From Lysinibacillus sp. FJAT-14745 (GTDB lineage Bacteria; Bacillota; Bacilli; Bacillales_A; Planococcaceae), in NCBI RefSeq assembly GCF_001275675.1, contig NZ_LITM01000006.1, positions 19,567 to 69,746 of the forward strand: a stretch of 50,180 nucleotides of DNA. The letters are read 5' to 3'. Shown here one piece after another: positions 22,769 through 31,317 of the stretch. The translations under genes and the position numbers were made by a program. Every line of letters starts with the position of its first letter. Position 1 is the stretch's first letter. A model generated the notes under the pieces. It saw nothing but the letters and a program-made list of their open reading frames with translations, had not been told where the DNA came from and ran no database searches.

Positions 22769-23494
22769 ATGACAATTGAAATTAACGGTTTAACAAAGCA
22801 GTATAAGGAACATGTAGTGGTGGATCAGTTATCTTTAAAGATAAAGATGGGGGAATTCTTTGCACTTCTTGGCCAAAATGCTGCCGGGAAGACGACAACG
22901 ATTAAAATGCTTTGTGGACTTTTATCACCAACAGCTGGAGATGCCCTTTTGGATGGTGAAAGTATTGTTCATCATCAGGTCGCTGCTAAAAAGAAATTAA
23001 ATATTTCTCCGCAGGAAACAGCCGTTGCACCGAATTTAACGGTATTAGAAAATTTGCTATTAATGGGCCGGATTTATGGGTGCTCAAAAACAGAGGCAAA
23101 GAAACGAGCGAGCGCACAAATGAATTTATTTGGCTTGATTCCTCGTCAGTCTAGTAAAGCCAAAACATTATCGGGCGGCTATAAGCGTCGATTAAGTGTT
23201 GCGATGGCTATGATGTCTAATCCGAAAATACTTTTTTTAGATGAACCAACATTAGGTATGGATGTACGTGCACGCCGCGATTTATGGAAAATACTAAATC
23301 AGTTAAAAGGTCAAGTAACGATTGTACTAACGACTCACTATTTAGAAGAAGTAGAGATACTGGCAGATCGTGTAGGAATTATGCATCAAGGGAGATTACG
23401 TGCTCTTGGTACAGTCCAGCAATTAAAGCATGAAACACAAAAGAATTCTTTAGAAGACGTATTTTTAGAGCTTACAGAGGAGGAGTTACTTTGA
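22769..23494 (+). CDS. ABC transporter ATP-binding protein
   Basis: Nucleotide-binding subunit of an ABC-2 type exporter, 241 residues. Walker A GQNAAGKT (35-42), Q-loop Gln82, signature LSGGYKRR (134-141), Walker B ILFLDEP (154-160), switch histidine in LTTHYLEE. An in-frame GTG at 22760 is possible, but GAGAGG eight bases before ATG 22769 favours the shorter product. Pairs with the permease that starts inside its last codons. The cargo is unknown; such cassettes often export peptides, antibiotics or lipids. Confidence 0.92.
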   Translation: MTIEINGLTKQYKEHVVVDQLSLKIKMGEFFALLGQNAAGKTTTIKMLCGLLSPTAGDALLDGESIVHHQVAAKKKLNISPQETAVAPNLTVLENLLLMGRIYGCSKTEAKKRASAQMNLFGLIPRQSSKAKTLSGGYKRRLSVAMAMMSNPKILFLDEPTLGMDVRARRDLWKILNQLKGQVTIVLTTHYLEEVEILADRVGIMHQGRLRALGTVQQLKHETQKNSLEDVFLELTEEELL

Positions 23495-24222
23495 GAGCAG
23501 GTGTATTTGCAACAAGAAATCATAAGGAAATAGTACGTGATCCATTAACACTCATTTTTGGCATGGGCTTGCCAATGCTTCTTATGTGGCTATTTTCTGT
23601 CATGCAAAAAAATATGCCGTTTGCATTATATGAAATTAGTAATCTCACACCAGGTGTTATTGTTTTTAGTTTCTCATTTCTCACTCTTTTTTCTGGTATG
23701 TTACTAGGTAAGGATAAAAGTTCATCGTTTTTAATGCGGATTTTTGCTTCTCCTATGTCAGCAAGAGATTATATTTTGGGCTATGCCTTGCCTCTGCTAC
23801 CAATTGCAGTATTGCAAATCGTATTCAGTTTACTTACCGCTGTATTTTTAGGCTTGTCCTTAAACATATCGGTCTTTTTAATGGTAGGCGTACTTATTGT
23901 AATTTCTTTATTGTATATAGGGTTTGGTTTATTACTTGGAACAATTTTTACGGACAAGCAGGTAGGAGGTATCTTTGCGATATTTGTCAATTTATCAACG
24001 TGGTTTAGTGGTATATGGTTTGAGCCTGACATGATAGGTGGTACATTTCAATCTATCACACAATTTTTGCCATTTATTCATGCCGTGAATGCAGCGCGTG
24101 CAGTACTAAGTGGAGCATATTCAGATGTTTTCGTTCCGCTCTCTATCGTTTTAGGTTATACGGTCTTTATTTTTATGATTGCTACTCTGTTATTTCAACG
24201 TAAGATGCGTGGACAGAGCTAA
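23491..24222 (+). CDS. ABC-2 type transporter permease
   Basis: A 243-residue membrane subunit with six helices: a short cytosolic N-terminus with a TRNHKEIVRDPLTLIFGMGLP entry, a long cytosolic loop containing GKDKSSSFLMRIFASPMSARDYILGY, and paired helices to the end, the DrrB/NodJ-type plan. The TTG start overlaps the ATPase stop by four bases (TTGA) behind GAGGAGG, indicating translational coupling. Last gene of the LytTR/DUF3021/ABC operon. Confidence 0.9.
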   Translation: MRAGVFATRNHKEIVRDPLTLIFGMGLPMLLMWLFSVMQKNMPFALYEISNLTPGVIVFSFSFLTLFSGMLLGKDKSSSFLMRIFASPMSARDYILGYALPLLPIAVLQIVFSLLTAVFLGLSLNISVFLMVGVLIVISLLYIGFGLLLGTIFTDKQVGGIFAIFVNLSTWFSGIWFEPDMIGGTFQSITQFLPFIHAVNAARAVLSGAYSDVFVPLSIVLGYTVFIFMIATLLFQRKMRGQS

Positions 24223-24230
24223 AATTTAAC

Positions 24231-24614
24231 TTATTTCAGCAGAAGTCTCCCACCTCTATAGGTGGTGAGATGAATGCAAATGTAAGCTATTTTTCAGCGG
24301 GTGTCCAAACGCCTGCTGAAATAGAAGAACTCAGTCTAAGATCGCCACGTCCTGTGGCGATCTTAGACTGAGTGACCAACATCATGTTGGCCTAAAGCCT
24401 CCGGCGGATGTCATGGAATCGGAAAGGAGTTCTTAGGGGATGTTAGCCTAAAACCATCGCATCCATGCGATAACGGCTAACTGACCTGCATCGGTAAAAA
24501 CGCCACGTCCTGTGGCATTACCGAAATGACCGACGTCGTGTCGGCCCTCACGCAGGCCTAAGCACAAAGCCGATTCCAGACGCAATTATGCCAAGGCACA
24601 ATTGATTTTTTTTT
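24231..24614. repeat. 380-bp element of nested hairpins ending in a terminator
   Basis: Almost every base can pair. TATTTCAGCAG (24232) with CTGCTGAAATA (24313), enclosing CCACC/GGTGG; a 20-bp perfect stem ACTCAGTCTAAGATCGCCAC (24329-24348) with its complement around loop GTCCT; CCAAC/GTTGG (24376-24390); GTTAGCC (24442) with GGCTAAC (24475) around TCGCATCCATGCGA; TCGGTAA/TTACCGA around GCCAC GTCCT GTGGC; CCGAC/GTCGG. A long-range pair joins GGAATCGG (24415) and CCGATTCC (24570). The end forms CAATTaTGCC aa GGCAcAATTG plus T9, a terminator. A decayed relative of its right end is at 30513. No protein frame. Might be a structured RNA or a palindrome-rich mobile repeat. Confidence 0.75.
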
Positions 24615-24668
24615 AGTAGGATTTTCAGGAAATTTCTCGAAATATTTAAGTATAAAGGGGGAGAGTGT

Positions 24669-25577
24669 ATGTCTAGTTTGCCAATTATAGTAGCTCCGAT
24701 GTTTTTAGTTTCTAACCCTAAAATGGTTATTGAGGCTAGTAGAGCAGGGGCTATCGGTTCATTTCCGTTATTAAATGCAAGACCCGCTTCAGTTTGTGCT
24801 GAGTGGCTTGAAGAAATAAAAAAGGCACTACCTACTAAGCAATGGGCAGTCAACTTAATATGTCATCCTGTAGCGAATACACGCTTTGAGGAAGATTTAC
24901 AGTTAATTGAACAATTCCAGCCACCAATTGTCATTACGTCACTCGGTAATCCAAAGAGAGTTATGGACGTTGTGCACGGCTATGGAGGGAAGGTCTATGC
25001 AGATGTTGCGAACGTCAAACATGCTAAAAAGTCTGCCGCCACAGGTGTAGACGGACTAATCCTTGTTTGTGCAGGCGCTGGTGGGCATGGCGGACAATTG
25101 AACCCATTTGGCTTTATCTCTGCGGTAAAGAAATTCTTTACGGGGACCATCATTTTATCGGGCTCCATCTCTAGCGGTGCAGACGTACTAGCTGCTCAAA
25201 TAATGGGAGCAGACTATGCCTATATGGGTACTCGTTTTTTAGCTTGTAATGAAGGAAATGCACCTGAAGAGTACAAAAATATGGTAATTGAAAGTGATAC
25301 CTCTGATATTTTATATACAGATGCCTTTAGCGGTGTCCATGTGAATGTGTTAATTCTATCCTTATTGAAGGAGGGCATTGATCCAGCGACATTGAAGCCA
25401 AGAGAGGACATTGATTTAACACATCTCGTGAATGTCAAGGCATGGCGAGACATTTGGTCTGCCGGACATGGCATTACCAATATTGTCATGCGGGAGTCGG
25501 TTCGTGAAATAATCAAAACATTGGAAGAAGAATACGAGAAAGCAAAGCAGCAAATAATTTCTGTACAGTCATTGTAA
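24669..25577 (+). CDS. NAD(P)H-dependent flavin oxidoreductase, nitronate monooxygenase family (paralogue 1)
   Basis: A 302-residue FMN-dependent TIM-barrel protein of the 2-nitropropane dioxygenase group: IIVAPMFLVSNPKMV at the start, AGAIGSFP, AVNLICHP, VYADVANVKHAKKSAATGVDGLI, CAGAGGHGGQ, ILSGSISSGADVLAAQIMGADYAYMGTRF. These enzymes oxidise alkyl nitronates or act as enoyl reductases; the real substrate is not apparent. GGGGGAG precedes the ATG. Starts 55 bp after the hairpin element's terminator and ends at a shared terminator facing yqhQ. Confidence 0.88.
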   Translation: MSSLPIIVAPMFLVSNPKMVIEASRAGAIGSFPLLNARPASVCAEWLEEIKKALPTKQWAVNLICHPVANTRFEEDLQLIEQFQPPIVITSLGNPKRVMDVVHGYGGKVYADVANVKHAKKSAATGVDGLILVCAGAGGHGGQLNPFGFISAVKKFFTGTIILSGSISSGADVLAAQIMGADYAYMGTRFLACNEGNAPEEYKNMVIESDTSDILYTDAFSGVHVNVLILSLLKEGIDPATLKPREDIDLTHLVNVKAWRDIWSAGHGITNIVMRESVREIIKTLEEEYEKAKQQIISVQSL

Positions 25578-25584
25578 AAACTAT

Positions 25585-25632
25585 AAAAAAAGGCAAGTCC
25601 AACTGATGCATTTAGTTGGACTTGCTCTTTAA
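25585..25632. terminator. Bidirectional terminator between convergent genes
   Basis: AGGCAAGTCCAACT pairs with AGTTGGACTTGCTCT over a short loop, with A/T runs on both sides. Confidence 0.88.
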
Positions 25633-25635
25633 TTT

Positions 25636-26568
25636 TTAATCATGATTTAAAGTAGCTGCGATTTCTGGTTGCTGTTCAACTTGAAGCAGCATATTGAAGG
25701 ATGCGATAGCTACTTCTACTTGCTCATCCTTAGGCTCACGTGTTGTCAGTAATTGGAGCCATAAGCCTGGATAGCCAAGGAAGCGTAACACGGGAATATT
25801 ACGGCATGCATTTGTCGCTTGAAGTACTTCAAATGATATACCAAGAACGACTGGAATTAATAGAATACGGTCCAAAAGGCGTAACCAAAGTGGATCAGTT
25901 GGTACGAAGAAATATAAAAACATGCCTACAAACACAGTGAATAGCATAAAACTACTACCGCAACGATAGTGTAAGCGTGATTGTGCTTGTACATTTTCTA
26001 CTGTTACGTCCATACCAGCTTCATAGCAATTGATAACCTTATGTTCTGCACCATGATATTGGAATACTCGTTTAATTATCGGAGTTAAAGATATAAAATA
26101 TAAATAGGTAAGTAGTAAAAATAGCTTAATGCCGCTTTCCAGTAAAATTTGACCGGTTTTGCCCTCTATCCATCTAGAGAAAAAATCTGCAATAAATACA
26201 GGAATTAATGTAAAGGCAAATTTACCAAATAAAAAGGAAAGAATACCTACAACTGCAACTCCTAAAATCATTTGAAGTCTCGAGCCTTCCTCTTTATGAT
26301 CTTCTTCTTCGCCAGGTGTAACGTCGTAACGGTCCCCTGAAAATTGCATATGGCGAGAGCCTAAGCCAGCTGATTCAATCAGTGCTACAACGCCCCGTAC
26401 CAATGGAATTTTTTTAAGCTTTTGTAAAATAGGGTTTTGAACTTTTTTAAAATGATAATAATCAATGGAATCATCGTTACGGCGAATAGCAGTAATCGTA
26501 TGTTCCTTTCCTCCGAACATTACACCCTCTAATTGTGCTTGTCCCCCGTATACAGGTGAATTGCTCAA
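25636..26568 (-). CDS. yqhQ: DUF1385 membrane protein YqhQ
   Basis: A 310-residue integral membrane protein. Family markers are PVYGGQAQLEGVMFGG near the start, LVRGVVALIESAGLGSRHMQFS, the FQYHGAEHKVINCYE motif with HxxxH-like histidines, LHYRCGSSFM and NIPVLRFLGYPGLWLQLLTTREP. Function unknown. An ATG at 26607 is in frame but has no ribosome binding site and overlaps a TACAAT -10-like box; related proteins begin shortly before YGGQA, so I take TTG 26568 (behind GAGAGTGG). Position before yqhR and aroQ matches B. subtilis, where yqhQ is likewise divergent. Confidence 0.85.
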   Translation of the reverse strand: MSNSPVYGGQAQLEGVMFGGKEHTITAIRRNDDSIDYYHFKKVQNPILQKLKKIPLVRGVVALIESAGLGSRHMQFSGDRYDVTPGEEEDHKEEGSRLQMILGVAVVGILSFLFGKFAFTLIPVFIADFFSRWIEGKTGQILLESGIKLFLLLTYLYFISLTPIIKRVFQYHGAEHKVINCYEAGMDVTVENVQAQSRLHYRCGSSFMLFTVFVGMFLYFFVPTDPLWLRLLDRILLIPVVLGISFEVLQATNACRNIPVLRFLGYPGLWLQLLTTREPKDEQVEVAIASFNMLLQVEQQPEIAATLNHD

Positions 26569-26699
26569 GGCTAACACCACTCTCTTTATATATTTCAACT
26601 GTATCATTGTACTAAATTTAGCGAAAAACCTCTAGAGTTACGCATAGTAAAATTTCTATATGGTTACACTAATCGTACAGTTTAGGAAATGATTAACGT

Positions 26700-27164
26700 T
26701 TGAAAATAAACTCGTGGTACAAGTTAGGAGGACTTTGCTTGAAAGTAGCTAGTATTACATCGCTCGTCAGTGCACTTGTTTTAGCATTGTGTTTAAAGGG
26801 ATTTCAATACTTTCAACTCATTAAATGGAATCCAATAGGTTTTTATAAGAAGTGGGATATATTTGAAGGTAGTTCAAAACTATTTCAATGGAGCTTTCTC
26901 ATCCTAGTCTTATTTTTTATTGGATTTTTATTATTTATTACATTGAGATATGTCTATATTATCCCAGCTGTGCTAACTTCTTTTTTGCTCGGCCTTTTTT
27001 TGTCCATCACATTAGAATGGATTGTTCTTGATTTGCCTTTACAATCTTCTTCCTTTAAAAAACTATCAATCCCTTTCATAGTCATCGTTATTTGTCTATT
27101 ACGTTTCTTGCTTGAAACTGCGAATTTTCATCAGAAAGAGCACACAGCACAAAAAGGAAATTAG
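26700..27164 (+). CDS. yqhR: Membrane protein YqhR
   Basis: A 154-residue protein with four membrane helices (residues ~12-32, 60-82, 87-110 and 122-138). Identification rests on size, topology and its exact position between yqhQ and aroQ. TTG start behind AGGAAATG, a modest ribosome binding site. Function unknown. Confidence 0.7.
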   Translation: MKINSWYKLGGLCLKVASITSLVSALVLALCLKGFQYFQLIKWNPIGFYKKWDIFEGSSKLFQWSFLILVLFFIGFLLFITLRYVYIIPAVLTSFLLGLFLSITLEWIVLDLPLQSSSFKKLSIPFIVIVICLLRFLLETANFHQKEHTAQKGN

Positions 27165-27192
27165 TTGCTGTATGTGTCTTGTATGATAAAAT
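27165..27192 (+). promoter_or_regulatory. Candidate promoter for aroQ-yqhT-efp
   Basis: TTGCTG at 27165-27170 and TAAAAT at 27187-27192 with a 16-bp spacer, about 32 bp before the aroQ start. Confidence 0.45.
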
Positions 27193-27224
27193 AATGGCAA
27201 GTACATAGAAAGAGGCGAGTATGC

Positions 27225-27659
27225 GTGAAGTTATTATGTTTGAATGGACCTAACTTAAATCGGCTAGGTAAACGAGAGCCACATATTTATGGTTATGAGA
27301 CATTAGAAGATGTGAAAAATAATGTTCAGAATCTTGCGGCGTCTTTAGGTGCCACTGTCGAGTTTCGTCAATCTAACCATGAAGGAGTACTTGTTGATTG
27401 GGTGCATGAAGCAGAGGACGAAAAATATGATGGTATTATCTTTAACCCCGGTGCATATACCCATACAAGCATCGCGTTACATGATGCAATTGCAGGAATT
27501 TCTGTGCCGGTTATAGAAGTACATATTTCAAATATCCATAAACGTGAGGCTTTCCGTCATCATTCTTATCTCGCTCCGGCATGCCTTGGTCAAATCAGTG
27601 GACTAGGTACGAAAGGCTATGAACTGGCACTACGCACATTTATCGAGAGGGAGAATTGA
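27225..27659 (+). CDS. aroQ: Type II 3-dehydroquinate dehydratase
   Basis: Converts 3-dehydroquinate to 3-dehydroshikimate in the shikimate pathway. 144 residues, the usual size. Signatures: LNGPNLNRLGKREPHIYG (with the flexible-loop Arg and catalytic Tyr), EFRQSNHEG, NPGAYTHTSIALHDAI, EVHISNIHKREAFRHHSY. GTG start with AGAGGCG seven bases upstream. Ends where yqhT begins, so the two are co-transcribed. Confidence 0.96.
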   Translation: MKLLCLNGPNLNRLGKREPHIYGYETLEDVKNNVQNLAASLGATVEFRQSNHEGVLVDWVHEAEDEKYDGIIFNPGAYTHTSIALHDAIAGISVPVIEVHISNIHKREAFRHHSYLAPACLGQISGLGTKGYELALRTFIEREN

Positions 27660-27661
27660 TT

Positions 27662-28723
27662 ATGTTGAAATTACAAAAGCTACGTAAGGCACTTCAGGAG
27701 CAAAGTATCGATGGCATTTTAATTACGAACGGATACAACCGTCGTTATATGACTGGTTTTACAGGGACATCGGGTGTAGCGATTGTGTCTCAAAATGATG
27801 CTGTGTTTATCACGGATTTTCGTTATACAGAGCAAGCGGCTGCGCAAGTACAGGACTTCCGAATTGTCAAGCATGAGGCGACGATCATTGAAGAAATTGC
27901 AACGCAAGTAAACAACATGGGTATCAAATTATTGGGCTTTGAGAAAGATACTGTTAGCTATGGCACATATGAGCTGTATAAAAACAAAATTCAAGCAGAT
28001 TTAGTACCGATTTCTGGGCTAATTGAAAAAATTCGCTTGATTAAGACGCAACAAGAGATTAATATTATTAAGGTTGCGTGTGAAATTGCTGATCACGCAT
28101 ATACACATATCTTAAACTTCATCAAGCCAGGTAAAACAGAGCTTGAGGTTTCGAATGAATTAGAATTTTTCATGCGTAAACAAGGAGCAACTCAGTCCTC
28201 GTTTGATATAATAGTTGCGTCGGGTCTTCGCTCAGCTTTACCACATGGCGTTGCAACGAATAAAGTGATTGAAAAAGGCGACTTTGTTACATTAGATTAT
28301 GGAGCGCTGTACAATGGCTATATCTCAGATATTACACGTACTGTGGCAGTTGGCGAGCCATCTGAAAAATTAGTGGATATGTACAACGCAGTACTTGCTT
28401 CCCAGCTTTTAGCACTTGAAAAGGTAGGCCCTGGCTTAACAGGGATTCAAGCAGATGCGATTGCACGTAACTACTTAACAGAAAAAGGCTATGGCGCGGC
28501 ATTTGGTCATTCATTAGGACACGGGATTGGTCTTGAAGTACATGAAGGTCCTGGCTTATCGATGCGTTCTGAAGTGGTGCTAGAGCCAGGTATGGCCGTA
28601 ACGATTGAACCAGGCGTTTATTTACCTGGAATCGGTGGTTTACGTATCGAGGACGATATTTTAATCACAGAGACAGGTAATGAACTACTAACTCATTCGT
28701 CAAAAGAACTTATTATTTTGTAA
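27662..28723 (+). CDS. yqhT: M24 family Xaa-Pro peptidase YqhT
   Basis: A 353-residue metallopeptidase that removes N-terminal residues before proline. The N-terminal creatinase-like domain (~1-125) precedes the pita-bread domain with all metal ligands: [16 protein letters not shown] (two Asp), [16 protein letters not shown] (His), EPGVYL (Glu) and RIEDD (Glu). TTG 27656 would overlap aroQ by four bases, but GAGAGGGAG fits ATG 27662 better. Directly before efp, whose product helps translate polyproline runs; this pairing is conserved in Bacillus. Confidence 0.94.
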   Translation: MLKLQKLRKALQEQSIDGILITNGYNRRYMTGFTGTSGVAIVSQNDAVFITDFRYTEQAAAQVQDFRIVKHEATIIEEIATQVNNMGIKLLGFEKDTVSYGTYELYKNKIQADLVPISGLIEKIRLIKTQQEINIIKVACEIADHAYTHILNFIKPGKTELEVSNELEFFMRKQGATQSSFDIIVASGLRSALPHGVATNKVIEKGDFVTLDYGALYNGYISDITRTVAVGEPSEKLVDMYNAVLASQLLALEKVGPGLTGIQADAIARNYLTEKGYGAAFGHSLGHGIGLEVHEGPGLSMRSEVVLEPGMAVTIEPGVYLPGIGGLRIEDDILITETGNELLTHSSKELIIL

Positions 28724-28740
28724 ACTATGGAGGAACACAA

Positions 28741-29298
28741 ATGATTTCAGTAAACGATTTCCGTACAGGTCTAACTATTATTGTAGATGGCCAATTATAC
28801 CGCGTGTTAGATTTCCAACACGTTAAACCAGGTAAAGGTGCTGCATTCGTACGCTCTAAATTACGTAACCTACGTAACGGTTCAGTAAACGAAAAAACTT
28901 TCCGTGCTGGTGAAAAAGTTGAAAAAGCACAAATTGATAACCGTAAAATGCAATACCTTTATGCTCAAGGTGACGAGCATGTTTTCATGGACTTAGAATC
29001 ATATGAGCAAACTGAACTTGCTTCAGCTGCAATTGAATATGAATTAAAATTCCTAAAAGAAAACATGGAAGTTCATATTCAATCATACCAAAGCGAAATG
29101 CTAGGTGTTGAATTACCAAACACTGTTGAGTTAGAAGTAGCAGAAACAGAGCCTGGTATTAAAGGTGATACAGCTTCTGGTGGTACAAAACCAGCAACTC
29201 TTGAAACGGGTCTTATTGTACAAGTGCCATTCTTCGTAAACCAAGGTGACAAGTTAATCATCAATACAGAAGAAGCTTCTTACGTTTCTCGTGCGTAA
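28741..29298 (+). CDS. efp: Translation elongation factor P
   Basis: Relieves ribosome stalling at consecutive prolines. 185 residues, three beta domains: KOW-like ~1-65, OB ~67-128, C-terminal OB to the end with the [16 protein letters not shown] signature. The tip loop is VKPGKGAAF with Lys32, the residue that carries the 5-aminopentanol modification in B. subtilis. TATGGAGG precedes the ATG; 17 bp separate it from yqhT. Confidence 0.97.
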   Translation: MISVNDFRTGLTIIVDGQLYRVLDFQHVKPGKGAAFVRSKLRNLRNGSVNEKTFRAGEKVEKAQIDNRKMQYLYAQGDEHVFMDLESYEQTELASAAIEYELKFLKENMEVHIQSYQSEMLGVELPNTVELEVAETEPGIKGDTASGGTKPATLETGLIVQVPFFVNQGDKLIINTEEASYVSRA

Positions 29299-29313
29299 TG
29301 AATAACAATATCA

Positions 29314-29347
29314 AGCCTACTCTTTGCTAACAAAAGGGTAGGTTTTT
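29314..29347 (+). terminator. Terminator of efp
   Basis: CCTACTCTTT pairs with AAAGGGTAGG around GCTAACA, then TTTTTATT. Confidence 0.85.
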
Positions 29348-29497
29348 ATTTATACATAAAATACAAACGCAATCGAACTTTGTGACAATAGATAGAGAAA
29401 TAGCAACCTTTTTACTAGTATAAAAATTTGGTTCTATCATTTGATATATGGTCATATTTGGAAGAGTTGTTTACAATAATGGTAAGGAGTGAATGCT

Positions 29498-30505
29498 ATG
29501 TTACAAACAACTTTTGAGACAACATATCCAATAATACAGGCACCAATGGCTGGTGTAACTACGCCGAAATTTGTGGCTGCCTGTGCAGAGGAAGGTATTT
29601 TAGGCTCGATTGGAGCGGGCTATTTAGATGGGGAGCAAACGAAAAGCTTTATTCAGGAAGTTAAAAAGTTAACGAAAAAGCCATTTGCTGTTAATTTATT
29701 TGTACAGGAAGAGCCACGTATTGATATCGATGTCCTTCAAAAAGCTCGAATGGCTTTACAACCGATTTATGATGAACTAGGACTTTCACCTGTACAAAGT
29801 GTTATGTCCAAGGAAGTGTTTGAAGGACAAGTACAAGCTGTTCTTGATGAAAATGTAGCTATTTGTTCCTTCACATTTGGTATTCCTTCAGCAGATGTCA
29901 TTCATCGTTTACAGGACAACAATGTTTATGTTATGGGTACAGCTACTACATTAGAGGAAGCAAAACGTGTAGAACAAGCAGGGATGCAAGCTGTTGTCCT
30001 TCAGGGTGGGGAAGCTGGTGGTCATCGTGGTTCCTTCACTGAACCTATGCAATTAATTGATTTGCATGATTTACTGCAGCAAGTAGTAGGACAAATTTCC
30101 ATACCGATTATTGCTGCAGGAGGTATTGTTACAAAGGAAGATGTAAGCAAAGCACTAGCAATGGGTGCTCAAGCAGTTCAAATCGGTACAGCCTTATTAG
30201 TAGCGGATGAGTGTGAAATTTCACCTCTCTATAAAAATGCCTTACTTGAATCGAAAGCACAGCAGACGACGATTACTCGTGCTTTTTCTGGTAAACCAGC
30301 AAGAGGCTTAGTGAATGGTTTTACGGAACGTATGAAGAATGCTGTTGTAGCACCTTATCCATTGCAAAATGATCTAACTACAACAATTCGTAAAGAAAGT
30401 GCAAAACAGGGCAAAGGCGAATTTTTATCGATGTGGATGGGTGAAAAGAGCTATTTAGTGAATCAACCAGGTACTGTGAAAAGCATCATTGAAAAGCTAC
30501 TTTAA
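29498..30505 (+). CDS. Nitronate monooxygenase family flavoprotein (paralogue 2)
   Basis: A 335-residue member of the FMN-dependent 2-nitropropane dioxygenase family: PIIQAPMAGVTTPKFVAACAEEG, GSIGAGYLDG, FAVNLFV, CSFTFGIPSADVIHRL, AVVLQGGEAGGHRG, PIIAAGGIVTKEDVSKALAMGAQAVQIGTALL. Distinct in sequence from paralogue 1 and closer to classical nitronate monooxygenases. AAGGAG at 29484-29489 supports ATG 29498 rather than GTG 29489. It occupies the place between efp and spoIIIAC where spoIIIAA and spoIIIAB stand in Bacillus. Confidence 0.9.
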   Translation: MLQTTFETTYPIIQAPMAGVTTPKFVAACAEEGILGSIGAGYLDGEQTKSFIQEVKKLTKKPFAVNLFVQEEPRIDIDVLQKARMALQPIYDELGLSPVQSVMSKEVFEGQVQAVLDENVAICSFTFGIPSADVIHRLQDNNVYVMGTATTLEEAKRVEQAGMQAVVLQGGEAGGHRGSFTEPMQLIDLHDLLQQVVGQISIPIIAAGGIVTKEDVSKALAMGAQAVQIGTALLVADECEISPLYKNALLESKAQQTTITRAFSGKPARGLVNGFTERMKNAVVAPYPLQNDLTTTIRKESAKQGKGEFLSMWMGEKSYLVNQPGTVKSIIEKLL

Positions 30506-30512
30506 CTTCTTT

Positions 30513-30617
30513 CCGATTCCGGACGCGTTGTTTATCTGAGAAGAAGCGTAGCCACAGCGGCAAATGTTTTCTGTAGCGAAAGCAAAGCGTCAGTTACAAT
30601 TATGTCGAGGCATCATT
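30513..30617. repeat. Decayed relative of the 24.2-kb hairpin element
   Basis: CCGATTCCGGACGC at the left and CAATTATGTCGAGGCAT at the right match the last part of the 24231-24614 element (CCGATTCCAGACGC, then CAATTATGCCAAGGCA). Here about 70 bp with small hairpins (GACGC...GCGTC) separate the two, whereas they adjoin in the other copy. The terminator T run is lost. Confidence 0.6.
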
Positions 30618-30636
30618 AATTTCATAAAAATACTAA

Positions 30637-30670
30637 GATCTCTATACGTCTGTATAGAGGTCTTTTTTTT
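30637..30670 (+). terminator. Terminator upstream of spoIIIAC
   Basis: GATCTCTATAC pairs with GTATAGAGGTC around GTCT, followed by a T9 run. It isolates the spoIII genes from the monooxygenase gene, so spoIIIAC must have its own promoter in the ~45 bp that remain; CATATATT at about 30689 is a possible sigma-E -10 without a convincing -35. Confidence 0.8.
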
Positions 30671-30712
30671 CGGGTAACAACATATATTGCTGTACACGAG
30701 GGGGCGTATGAA

Positions 30713-30922
30713 ATGGAATTACAAGACGTATTAAGAGTCGCTGGAGTGGGACTAGTAGTTGCGCTTCTTCATGTCTTCTTTGATCAAACAGGAAAGAAAG
30801 AATTTTCATTTTTCCTATTTTTCATTGCCTACTTATATATGACAGCGGAATTACTGCGATTTTTACGTCTATTTTTCAATGAAATCCTTACATTCTTTCA
30901 ATGGCTGACCTCATCAGGGTAG
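30713..30922 (+). CDS. spoIIIAC: Stage III sporulation protein AC
   Basis: A 69-residue protein with two membrane helices, made in the mother cell and part of the SpoIIIA-SpoIIQ channel linking mother cell and forespore. The pattern VAGVGLVVALLHVFFDQTGKKEF matches SpoIIIAC of Bacillus. GAGGGGG precedes the ATG. First spoIIIA gene present here: AA and AB are missing upstream. Confidence 0.92.
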   Translation: MELQDVLRVAGVGLVVALLHVFFDQTGKKEFSFFLFFIAYLYMTAELLRFLRLFFNEILTFFQWLTSSG

Positions 30923-30926
30923 GTAA

Positions 30927-31304
30927 ATGGAAATTGTCATCGTTGCTGTTGTCATGTTGCTTTTATTATTGCTTATTAAAGAAGTCATAAGGCCACTCCA
31001 TGCGCTAATTAGTGTAATGTTTTCGTTTTTGCTATTCGGTATGTTGTTTTCGACACTCTTAATGCCATTCATCAAGCAATTGCTTGAGACATTAGCTTTT
31101 TTACCTTATGCAAAAGCAATTGTAGTAAGTGCTAGCCTTTTTTATATAGGGCAATGGGTGTCTTTTTTACTTGTAGAACAAGGCTATAAAGTACTCGCGC
31201 AAATTGTCTATGATGGGGTCAAGATTGTTATTTTGTTGTACTGGTTTAAGGAATTTTTGGCTGTTTTACAGGAGGTGTCGGCCATTTTACAACGGCTAAA
31301 CTAA
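30927..31304 (+). CDS. spoIIIAD: Stage III sporulation protein AD
   Basis: A 125-residue protein with about four membrane helices; the pattern of YAKAIVVSASLFYIGQWVSFLLVEQGYKVLAQIVYDGVKIVILL and its place 4 bp after spoIIIAC identify it. Partner of AC in the membrane part of the feeding-tube complex. Confidence 0.88.
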   Translation: MEIVIVAVVMLLLLLLIKEVIRPLHALISVMFSFLLFGMLFSTLLMPFIKQLLETLAFLPYAKAIVVSASLFYIGQWVSFLLVEQGYKVLAQIVYDGVKIVILLYWFKEFLAVLQEVSAILQRLN

Positions 31305-31317
31305 GGGGCGGAAGACA

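Noticed and set aside
24231-24614. CRISPR array
   Set aside because: The repeats are inverted and nested, not evenly spaced direct repeats with unique spacers, and no cas gene is nearby.
24669-30505. The two nitronate-monooxygenase-type genes as a recent duplication
   Set aside because: The proteins differ in length and in most motifs and are unlike at the DNA level, so they are distant paralogues rather than a local duplication.
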